Shown piece by piece: positions 1-7,100 of a DNA stretch of 8,276 nt. The position numbers were made by a program, and so were the translations under genes. The notes below the pieces were generated by a model. It made no database searches and was not told the DNA's origin. It was given only the letters and a program-made list of their open reading frames with translations. This stretch comes from Clostridiales bacterium (lineage in GTDB: Bacteria; Bacillota_A; Clostridia; Oscillospirales; Oscillospiraceae). The stretch is taken from the NCBI GenBank assembly GCA_022777455.1, contig JALFGI010000348.1:1-8276 (forward strand), given 5' to 3'. How positions within the stretch are numbered: the first letter of the stretch is position 1; the number at the start of each line of letters is the position of its first letter.

Positions 1-2168
1 CATCGGTTCTGGACAAAGGAGCGGTATATGCCGTCTTCCTGCATCAGGGATTTGTGATTGCCCCGCTGGATAATCTTGCCGCCGCGCATTACCACAATCT
101 GGCTGCAGTCCCGGAATGCGCTTAAACGGTGCGCGACAATAATGCACGTCACGCCCCGGCGCCGGATGTTGTTCAAAATCTCATTTTCAATCACAGGGTC
201 CAGTGCGGAGGTTGCTTCATCCATAACCAGAATGCTGGGCTTTGTCGCCAGCGCACGGGCGATTTCGATCCGCTGGCGTTGTCCGCCGGAAAGGTTCGTA
301 GCATTTTCGTTCAGAAGATGGTCATATCCTCCGGGGCAGCCGACAATGAAATCATGGATGCACGCATCCTTTGCAGCCTGAATCATATCCTCTTCCAAAA
401 TTGCCGTGTTCCACATGGTGAGATTATCCCGGATGGTGCCGGAAAACAGCGTGATATTCTGGCTGACAGTGGCAATGCTGGCGGTGAGGCAGGCCGGAGA
501 AATTTGGTCGATGGGTTTTCCGTCAAAAAGAACGTCTCCGGACCAGGGATGATACAACCCGCTCACGATTTTGGAGACCGTGGATTTGCCGCAGCCGGAA
601 GGGCCTACAAATGCAATGGAGTCTCCGCTGTACAGATGAAAACTGAAATGCTCCACCAGTGCAGGCTTTAAGGTACTGTAACCAAAGGAGATATCCCGCA
701 GCTCGATCTCGCCGCTGAGTTTCTTTCGCTGGTCGGCAGGGGCTGCCTTCTTCAGATAGCGGGTATCCTCGGGGTATTTCTGCACATCTTCAACCCGGGT
801 GATGCTGGCTTTCATGGTCTGGATTTTCTGACCGAAGGTAACAAGCTTGTTAACAGGCTGGATAAATGAATCAAAGAGGGAGCAGAAGGCCGTCAGCATA
901 CCAAGGCTGAGCTGGCCGTTGATGACAAGGATACCGCCAACCAGCATATGCAGCACAGTCGTGATCCGCCCGGCAGCCTCGGGGATGGCGCTGAGAATCT
1001 TCTGAACAGAAGTCTGCTCCTGCTCCAGATTTGCCTGCTTTACCTGGTTGCCAAGAATCTTATAGATGTACTCGTTCTCCGCGCCGGAGGCTTTCAGAGT
1101 GTCCGTGATGCTCACACCGGCACATACGGTGCCGTAGAGCTTGCCGCCGGTGAGCTGCTGCTTGATGGAAGCCTCGGAGATCAGGTGACGGCTGAAAACC
1201 ACAAGACAAATGCAGACCAGTACATTGATCAAACCGATTGCCGTCATGATCGGACTATAGAACAGCAGAATAAACAGATAGAATGCCGCAATCAGGATAT
1301 TAAGCACTGTCTCTGCCAGATCACCGGCAAGAAACGTGCTGACTTCAATATTGTTGTTCATCCTGTCCACCAGGTCGCCGGAAAAACGCTGATCGAAGAA
1401 GTTCATAGGCAGGTGAAGCAGATGGGTCAGGAAATACACACTGGAGGTCAGCGTCAGCTTGCTTTTCAGCTTTTGCAGCATCAGATCCCGGTAGTAGTTC
1501 AGCCCAAACTGCAGTATTACCAACGCACCCGTAAACACCAGTATTTTTGTCAGCCAATCCGTGTAGCCCGCCGTAAGAATGTCATCGACAAACATCTGGG
1601 AGAGTACCGGCAGCACCAGGCCGGGAAAAACGAGCAGAAGACCGATATAAAACAGCTTGAATAAGACACCGTATTGTCCGGCCAGTCTCTTGCGGATCAT
1701 GCTGCCTGCGGTGTGCTTCTTTTTCTCCTTCTGGAAGGCGCTTGTCAGTTTGAAGGTAAGCACCACACCGGTGAAGCCCTCGTCAAATTCCGCCATCGTG
1801 AGCTTTCGCCGTCCGACAGCAGGGTCGTTCAGATACACATATTCTTTTTTGTTCTTTCCGATACCCGCTGACTTGAAGCCTTCCAGCACCACAAAATGGC
1901 AGAAATTCCAATGGACAATGCAGGGCATCGGCATTTTCTTCAGCGCCTCCGGCTCCTTCCGGAAGCCCTTGCATTCCAGCCCGAAGCGTTTTGCCGCACG
2001 CATGATATTGCCTGCGTTACAGCCATCTCTGGAAACACCGGTTTCAATCCGCATCTGTTCCAGCGGGATGAACTTCCCGTAATAGGAAAAAATCATGGAT
2101 AGAGATGCCGCACCGCATTCCGTTGCTTCCATCTGATAGACAGTTGGGGTTTTTCTGTAGTTTTTCAT
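1..2168 (-). CDS. NHLM-type bacteriocin ABC transporter, C39 peptidase/permease/ATPase (C-terminal end at window edge)
   Basis: Exporter that, by family knowledge, trims the leader from a double-glycine-type precursor peptide and pumps the product across the cytoplasmic membrane. There are 722 whole codons in the window. The N-terminal C39 peptidase domain (about residues 8-135) shows catalytic Cys18 in ECGAASL, His91 in HFVVLEG and Asp115 in LNDP, plus RDGCNAGNI, which is typical of the NHLM family. A hydrophobic permease domain spans about residues 150-440. The ATPase domain has Walker A GPSGCGKST near 523, signature LSGGQRQR near 626, Walker B ILVMDEATSALD near 651 and the H-loop VAHRL near 678. 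The start at 2168 lies one base after the stop of the upstream HlyD gene, with GGGGGAA just before it, so translation is probably coupled. The last complete codon is Arg722 and the next begins TG. A TGA just outside would give a normal family length, so the gene is probably complete to within a base. The NHLM assignment rests on the peptidase motifs and on the HlyD partner. Confidence 0.93.
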   Translation of the reverse strand, partial: MKNYRKTPTVYQMEATECGAASLSMIFSYYGKFIPLEQMRIETGVSRDGCNAGNIMRAAKRFGLECKGFRKEPEALKKMPMPCIVHWNFCHFVVLEGFKSAGIGKNKKEYVYLNDPAVGRRKLTMAEFDEGFTGVVLTFKLTSAFQKEKKKHTAGSMIRKRLAGQYGVLFKLFYIGLLLVFPGLVLPVLSQMFVDDILTAGYTDWLTKILVFTGALVILQFGLNYYRDLMLQKLKSKLTLTSSVYFLTHLLHLPMNFFDQRFSGDLVDRMNNNIEVSTFLAGDLAETVLNILIAAFYLFILLFYSPIMTAIGLINVLVCICLVVFSRHLISEASIKQQLTGGKLYGTVCAGVSITDTLKASGAENEYIYKILGNQVKQANLEQEQTSVQKILSAIPEAAGRITTVLHMLVGGILVINGQLSLGMLTAFCSLFDSFIQPVNKLVTFGQKIQTMKASITRVEDVQKYPEDTRYLKKAAPADQRKKLSGEIELRDISFGYSTLKPALVEHFSFHLYSGDSIAFVGPSGCGKSTVSKIVSGLYHPWSGDVLFDGKPIDQISPACLTASIATVSQNITLFSGTIRDNLTMWNTAILEEDMIQAAKDACIHDFIVGCPGGYDHLLNENATNLSGGQRQRIEIARALATKPSILVMDEATSALDPVIENEILNNIRRRGVTCIIVAHRLSAFRDCSQIVVMRGGKIIQRGNHKSLMQEDGIYRSFVQNR

Positions 2169-2169
2169 G

Positions 2170-3009
2170 TTAATTCCCCCAGATATCCTTCAGCTTGGAG
2201 AAGAGCTTTGTGATGGGGGGGACCTCATCAATGACAATTTTTGCGCTGACCAGCGAGCCGTTTTGTACGTTCACACCGGCGCCCTTGGCGTTTGACCAAT
2301 AATAGCCGCTCACCGTGCCCTCTCCGGGATATAATTCACAGGCCACTGCCACCACTGCGCCATCCTTTGTAAAGGTGGATTCCAGGTAGTTGCCGCTGCC
2401 GATGACGCTTTCCATTCCCTCTTTCGGAGTCGCATAAGCGTCAATGTTGACAATTCGTGCTTCCATATGGCCATAGGAGTTGCTGTCCAGTGCATCCAGG
2501 GTGATGTTGACTGTCATTCCCCGCTCCAAACGCTTGGCCTGTGCCAGAGGGACATAGCACACCACCATCTGATCAGCCTGAGTGAGCTTCGGCGAAACCC
2601 GAATCACATCCTTGCCGGGAGAAAACGTATCCCCGTTTTTCACAGGCAGTGCAGCCACCGTACCGACCTGGTCGGAAAAAACCGTCACCACATCACCGGA
2701 AGCATTGCGGTAAGTCATGACCGCATCACCAATATGAACCATGTCACCGGAACGCACCCGCACAGATACCACTGTGCCGCCGTCTGTGGAATAAATGGAA
2801 TTGGAACCGACAACAGAACTGACGATTCCCTTTGCTGTAATGGTTTCCGGGATGACTCCAACAAAGGACCAAATGACTGTCACCACGATAATCATGGTAA
2901 TGCCCAGCAGAGCAAGCCAGGACATGGGGGATGTCACCCGCAGCACCTTGTCCAGTTGTTCGGGAGAAGAGATCCTCTCCAGAGACGATTTACGGTAAAG
3001 ATCAGCCAT
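2170..3009 (-). CDS. NHLM-type bacteriocin secretion protein, HlyD-like membrane fusion protein
   Basis: Periplasmic-adaptor-like (HlyD family) partner of the downstream ABC exporter, expected to be membrane anchored with its bulk outside the cytoplasm. The protein is 279 residues. A short N-terminal cytoplasmic tail (RKSSLERISSPEQLD) is followed by one transmembrane helix at about residues 31-53. A lipoyl/barrel-sandwich-like segment follows (about 60-135, with STDGGTVVSVRVRSGDMV), then a beta-rich C-terminal part. This short form without a long coiled coil matches the NHLM HlyD proteins known from Firmicutes. I chose the start at 3009 because AAGGAG sits 10 bases upstream. An in-frame ATG at 3060 would add 17 residues but has no good ribosome binding site. 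It is first in a two-gene operon and is followed one base later by the exporter. The family call is firm; the substrate is unknown. Confidence 0.9.
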   Translation of the reverse strand: MADLYRKSSLERISSPEQLDKVLRVTSPMSWLALLGITMIIVVTVIWSFVGVIPETITAKGIVSSVVGSNSIYSTDGGTVVSVRVRSGDMVHIGDAVMTYRNASGDVVTVFSDQVGTVAALPVKNGDTFSPGKDVIRVSPKLTQADQMVVCYVPLAQAKRLERGMTVNITLDALDSNSYGHMEARIVNIDAYATPKEGMESVIGSGNYLESTFTKDGAVVAVACELYPGEGTVSGYYWSNAKGAGVNVQNGSLVSAKIVIDEVPPITKLFSKLKDIWGN

Positions 3010-3019
3010 GATGTATCTA

Positions 3020-3027
3020 CTCCTTCC
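3020..3027 (-). promoter_or_regulatory. ribosome binding site that fixes the HlyD start
   Basis: On the minus strand this reads GGAAGGAG, ending 10 bases before the ATG at 3009. The ATG 51 bases further upstream (3060) is preceded only by an A-rich tract, so this site decides in favour of the shorter protein. Confidence 0.7.
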
Positions 3028-3066
3028 GGTTGATTGGCCGCCTTTTTGGGAGACTGCCATTTTTTC

Positions 3067-3083
3067 TTACAGGAATGCTGTAA
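3067..3083. repeat. small inverted repeat TTACAG-N5-CTGTAA in the leftward leader
   Basis: A perfect 6-bp inverted repeat with a 5-base loop, lying between the candidate leftward -10 and the HlyD start. On the minus strand it is followed by a purine tract, not a T run, so it does not look like a terminator of leftward transcription. It could be a leader hairpin, an operator or chance. Confidence 0.25.
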
Positions 3084-3103
3084 CACTCCTTTTTTTCCTG
3101 TGT

Positions 3104-3109
3104 ATCATA
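3104..3109 (-). promoter_or_regulatory. candidate -10 element of the leftward (export operon) promoter
   Basis: Read on the minus strand this is TATGAT, 5/6 to the sigma-A consensus. It lies about 95 bases upstream of the HlyD start. At 17-bp spacing the -35 hexamer is GCAATT, which is poor, so the promoter would probably need an activator. The candidate operator just upstream fits that need. Confidence 0.35.
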
Positions 3110-3131
3110 TACGTAAAGGACTGATGAATTG

Positions 3132-3161
3132 CTGTTCACTTTCTTTTCACGCTTTATTCAC
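3132..3161 (-). promoter_or_regulatory. candidate activator site: three direct repeats YTNTTCAC at 11-bp period
   Basis: On the plus strand CTGTTCAC (3132-3139), CTTTTCAC (3143-3150) and TTATTCAC (3154-3161) recur with an exact 11-bp period, so all three boxes face the same side of the helix. On the minus strand they read GTGAA-N6-GTGAA-N6-GTGAA. The nearest TTCAC core ends 25 bases upstream of the TATGAT hexamer, so the array covers and extends upstream of the -35 position. Direct repeats with one-turn spacing are typical of OmpR/PhoB/PhoP-type response regulators. The identity of any binding protein is unknown. Confidence 0.35.
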
Positions 3162-3284
3162 AATATGTAACATTCTACCACTGCCTGTATCCTTTTGCAA
3201 CAGTTTTTTGTGTGTTTAACCATTAAGTAGGGAAATGGCCTGCGTAGAATACACAAATTTAAAAACATCCCGGCTTTTGCAGCG

Positions 3285-3291
3285 AGAGGAG
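3285..3291 (+). promoter_or_regulatory. ribosome binding site of the PPM phosphatase
   Basis: AGAGGAG with 8 bases to the ATG at 3300, a strong Firmicute-type Shine-Dalgarno sequence. It supports the first in-frame ATG as the start. Confidence 0.7.
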
Positions 3292-3299
3292 AACACGAT

Positions 3300-4064
3300 A
3301 TGAAATATTCATTTGAAGCCGCCTGTCTCAGTCATATGGGAAACCGGCAAAAGACGAACAAGGACAATTTTTACTTTCACAGCATCTGCATGAATCAGCT
3401 GCACACCGGAACCCACGATCCGCTGCTCTGGGAGGATTCCTTGAAGCAGGATGTGTGCTTTGCCGTCTTTGACGGAATGGGTGGAGAATGCTTCGGAGAA
3501 CTGGCCTCCTTTACCGCTGCGCAGGAAATGCGTTCCCAATTTCAGCAGCTTCAGGATTTCTACATGCCCACCGGCAGTTATCTGGCGGACCTTGCCCGAA
3601 ATCTGAACACCGCTGTATGGGACAAGGCTCAGGAATTGATGACCAACTGCATGGGCACGACTCTGGCAGCATTGTATCTGACACCCCGTTTTGCTTATGT
3701 ATGCAATGTGGGCGATAGTCGGGTCTATCGGCTGCGGGGACAAATCTTTTCCCAGATGTCCGTGGACCATGTCTCCTCTCGCACGGTGCCGGAGGGGAGA
3801 AAAGCACCTTTGATTCAGTACCTGGGTCTGAACCCCCAGGAAATGCGCGTGGAGCCGCACATTGTGAAAGACCGGCTGGCTCCCGGCGACATCTATCTGA
3901 TCTGCAGTGACGGCCTGACAGACATGGTGTCCAATCTTGAAATATCCAGTATCCTTTTAGAAAACCCGGATATCGCCGAAAGCGCTGACCGCCTTCTCAG
4001 GGCGGCTCTCAGAAATGACGGCCTGGATAATATCACGCTCATCGTCTGCCGTATCACAGATTGA
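3300..4064 (+). CDS. PPM/PP2C-type protein serine/threonine phosphatase
   Basis: Metal-dependent phosphatase expected to remove phosphate from Ser/Thr residues set by the neighbouring kinase, acting in the cytoplasm. The 254-residue protein is the standard length for a bacterial single-domain Stp/PrpC enzyme and has no membrane segment. Motifs in order: the N-terminal metal-site motif as RQKTNKDNF (Asp22, where family members usually have RxxNED), FDGMGG (Asp58, Gly59), CMGTTLAAL, NVGDSRVYRLR (Asp139), a DH segment after it, ICSDGLTD (Asp204) and C-terminal DNITLIV (Asp243). All metal-binding aspartates appear present, so it should be active. It is the first gene of the rightward unit. The 111-base gap to the kinase shows no terminator, and co-transcription is likely. 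Pairing of a PP2C with a Hanks kinase is a common bacterial arrangement. Unlike typical stp genes, this one is not next to rsgA or rlmN in the visible region. Confidence 0.93.
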   Translation: MKYSFEAACLSHMGNRQKTNKDNFYFHSICMNQLHTGTHDPLLWEDSLKQDVCFAVFDGMGGECFGELASFTAAQEMRSQFQQLQDFYMPTGSYLADLARNLNTAVWDKAQELMTNCMGTTLAALYLTPRFAYVCNVGDSRVYRLRGQIFSQMSVDHVSSRTVPEGRKAPLIQYLGLNPQEMRVEPHIVKDRLAPGDIYLICSDGLTDMVSNLEISSILLENPDIAESADRLLRAALRNDGLDNITLIVCRITD

Positions 4065-4162
4065 TGTTTTCCGGCATCTTTCATTCCATCCACTGTAAGG
4101 ATACGAAAGTGCTGCAAATGCGTTGAAAAACCCAATATGGTGTGCCAGTATCAAGAAAAAAT

Positions 4163-4169
4163 GGAGGGA
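4163..4169 (+). promoter_or_regulatory. ribosome binding site that decides the kinase start
   Basis: GGAGGGA lies 6 bases before the ATG at 4176. Two other in-frame ATGs (4137 and 4161) are closer to the phosphatase gene but have no such sequence at a proper distance, and the 4161 ATG overlaps the motif's upstream edge. The protein from 4176 begins MAQTFDNI and runs directly into the kinase glycine loop. Confidence 0.65.
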
Positions 4170-4175
4170 TGTCGG

Positions 4176-7100
4176 ATGGCCCAGACATTTGACAACATCA
4201 GTTTCCCTGGCTGGGAGGTTGTTCGCAAGCTGGGCGAGGGCAGCTTTGGCGGGGTGTATGAAATTCAGCGAACTCTGCCGGATGGGACTGTGGAGCGGGC
4301 GGCGCTGAAAAAGCTGACAGTCCCCAAGGATCAGGCGGAAATAACGGAGCTGTATGCCCAGAGCTATGACAGCGAGAGCATCACCGCCCATTTTAAGGAA
4401 CGGATGCAGGATCTGGTGCGGGAATATTCCTTCATGCAGAAGCTGGGAGAAAACCCCAACGTGGTGCACTGCCAGGACTTGCGGACGGTTCAGCACGACG
4501 ACGGCATCGGCTGGGATATCTATATCCGCATGGAGCTGCTGACACCCCTGAAGCTCTGGCTGAAAGACCGGTATGACGAACGCCAGGTGATCCGGCTGGG
4601 ACTGAATATGTGCGGCGCCCTGCATGGCTGCCACCAGAGAAATATCATCCAACGGGACATCAAGCCGGAAAACATTCTGGTGAATGAGGAGGGCAGATTC
4701 AAGCTGGGGGACTTCGGCATTGCCAAGGTATCGGAAAAAACCGCTACCGGCACCTTAACCGGTACATACAGTTACATGGCCCCGGAGATAGCAAACCGGC
4801 AGCACTACGGCGCCTCGGCGGATATCTACTCCCTGGGCCTGGTGATGTACTGGATGATGAACGAGCGAACCCTGCCCTTTCTCCCACTGGGCAAAAAGAT
4901 CCCCAGCGGCGTTCAGCGGCAGGAAGCCCAGGACCGCCGCTTCTCTGGCGAGGCAATCCCGGCCCCCATCAACGGCAGCCCGGAGCTGACCAGAATCGTC
5001 CTGAAAGCCTGCGCCTTTGACCCAAAGGAGCGGTATCATACGGTGCAGGAGCTGGCAGGGGATTTGAAGCGACACTACCAGACAATACGCGCCGGAAAGA
5101 AAAGCCCGGCAAACCCAATTCCGGCAGAAAACAGAAAGCCTAACACAAACGTGATGGAAGAGCTGGGAGTCACGCCGGAAATGCTGACGGATTATCCCTC
5201 CCGCAACTCCGGATCCATTTCCCGGAGAGAAACTGTGTCGAACAACAGGGGATATTATGACGCTTCTTTTCGGGAACCGTCCTCCGGAATGGATAAGCAT
5301 CTGCCCTCCCAGCCCATGAGGGATCCGAAAGGCAGAGAAACCGGCTCGAATATGAAAAAATGGATTTTCCGCAGCGTGGTGGTGTGCGCGATGCTGGCGT
5401 TCTTCTACGCGGGAGGCTACTTGCTGTGGACATCCTATACCAACCAACAGGAGCGGAATCGCCAGACTCCCGCGTATGCAGAGGCATATGAATTGGAGGA
5501 AACCGGCAGAATAGCGGAAGCGGCCATGGCTTACTACCAGTTGGGAGAAAGGGAGAGAAGCCTTGCACTGTGGGATGAGGTAGCCGTGCGGGAATTTATC
5601 AACGCAGGATATGATCATACCGTAAGCATAAAAGCCGATGGTACGGTGGTTGCTGTGGGTAACAACGAGGATGGACAGTGCAATACGAGTGCCTGGAAGG
5701 ACATTGCAGCCATCAGCACAGGAACTTTTCATACCCTAGGGCTGAAATCCGATGGCACTGTGGTAGGTGTGGGGAATTATATGGACAACCGACGCAAGGT
5801 CGGTGACTGGAAAGACATTGTGGCCATCAGCGCAGGGGTCGTCCACACCGTAGGGTTGAAAGCCGATGGCACAGTGGTAGCTGTAGGATTGAATGAGGAT
5901 GGCCGGTGCGATGTTAGTGACTGGGGAAACATTGTGGCTGTCAGTTCAGGGCATTATCACACTGTAGGGTTGAAAGCGGATGGTACTGTGGTTGCTACGG
6001 GATGGAACGCCTTTGGTCAGTGCGATGTCAGCAACTGGAACGACATTGTGGCCGTCAGCGCGGGAGGGACTCACACCATAGGCCTGAAAGCTGATGGCAC
6101 TGTCGTAGCTACGGGAAGCAACGATACCGGTCAGTGTAATGTCAGCAGTTGGAAAGATATTGTGGCCATCAGTGCAGGAGAGGGCAACACCATAGGCTTA
6201 AATTCTGATGGTACTGTCGTAGCTGTAGGAAGCACTGCTTATGATATGTGCGATGTCAGCAGTTGGAAAGACATTGTGGCCATCAGCGCAGGATATGAAC
6301 ACACCATAGGACTGAAAGCCGATGGCACCCTGGTGGCTGTGGGAAATAATAGCAACAGCCAGTGCGATGTCAGCAATTGGAACAACATCAAGCTCCCCCC
6401 AATCAGCCAGGAAAGATGGGATAAACTGGATGCAGCCAGGCAGGCAAGGGAGGCACAATATGCTGCGTCAGCGAAAGCGGCCCCAGCCTCCACATCACCC
6501 AAAACCGCGCTTTCTCCGGAAACCGAACCGGCCAAAATCCATGTCATGGCAGCAGCGGAGGATCTGACAAGCGTAGACTGGGACAAAGGAGCGGAGCAGC
6601 CCTTCTGGGGGCAACCAGATTATCGGCGCGCTGACGTGAAAACTATAACCTTCCGAGGAACCCTTGATGGTGTGCCAAACAACGTCTGGGATGTATCAGA
6701 AGCGAAAGACAGAAGTATCCTGGCCTGGATGGTGGATGGGAACCTGTACGTGGCAGCAAACGGAAAGATTGCTCCCAATCCCAACGCGTCTTTCCTGTTT
6801 GCGTTTTTTGAAAATGTAACCGCTATTGACTTTGACGGTTGTTTTGATACCGCAGAGGTTACCAACATGAGGGAGATGTTCAACAGTTGCAACAGCTTGA
6901 CGGAGTTGGATGTTTCCGGCTTTGATACCTCCATGGTTACTGACATGAGCTTTATGTTTTCCGATTGCAGCAGTCTGACAGAGCTGGATGTTTCTGGCTT
7001 TGATACCTCTATGGTTACTGACATGTCCGCGATGTTCCAGTGTTGCAACAGCCTGACATATTTGGATGTTTCCGGCTTTGATACCTCCAATGTTACCGAC

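Larger units (their letters stand above)
3010..3299. other. divergent intergenic region between the export operon and the phosphatase/kinase operon
   Basis: AT-rich stretch separating two divergent start codons. It holds both ribosome binding sites, a candidate leftward promoter with an array of spaced direct repeats, and a small inverted repeat in the leftward leader. I see no NHLP-type precursor peptide gene on either strand. The 61-codon open frame at 3034-3219 (+) lacks a convincing ribosome binding site and has no leader-like sequence. A rightward promoter must lie here, but the best hexamer I find, TAGAAT at 3245-3250, has no acceptable -35 partner. Confidence 0.7.

Noticed and set aside
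129..1664. Plus-strand open frames (129-671 and 948-1664) across the ABC transporter
   Set aside because: They lie antisense to a gene with every ABC and C39 motif in place; their translations have no recognisable motif and no convincing ribosome binding site.
2467..3033. Plus-strand 188-codon open frame antisense to the HlyD gene
   Set aside because: His-rich low-complexity translation produced by the complement of a well-supported gene; no ribosome binding site.
3034..3219. 61-codon plus-strand frame in the intergenic region as a possible precursor peptide
   Set aside because: It has no Shine-Dalgarno sequence, no Gly-Gly or NHLP-like leader, and overlaps the candidate leftward promoter; the composition looks like translated AT-rich noncoding DNA.
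3245..3250. TAGAAT as a rightward -10 element for the phosphatase gene
   Set aside because: Acceptable hexamer, but nothing resembling TTGACA occurs 16-18 bp upstream and the TG is off by one from an extended -10, so I did not call it.
4065..4175. Terminator or promoter between the phosphatase and kinase genes
   Set aside because: I found no GC-rich hairpin with a T run and no paired -35/-10 hexamers in this 111-base gap; co-transcription is the simpler reading.
4137..4175. Kinase start at the first in-frame ATG (4137)
   Set aside because: There is no ribosome binding site before 4137, while GGAGGGA stands 6 bases before the ATG at 4176, which gives a protein entering directly into the kinase fold.
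4755..5732. 325-codon minus-strand frame opposite the kinase C-lobe and linker
   Set aside because: It is antisense to a kinase domain, linker and membrane segment that read well; no family motifs are visible in its translation.
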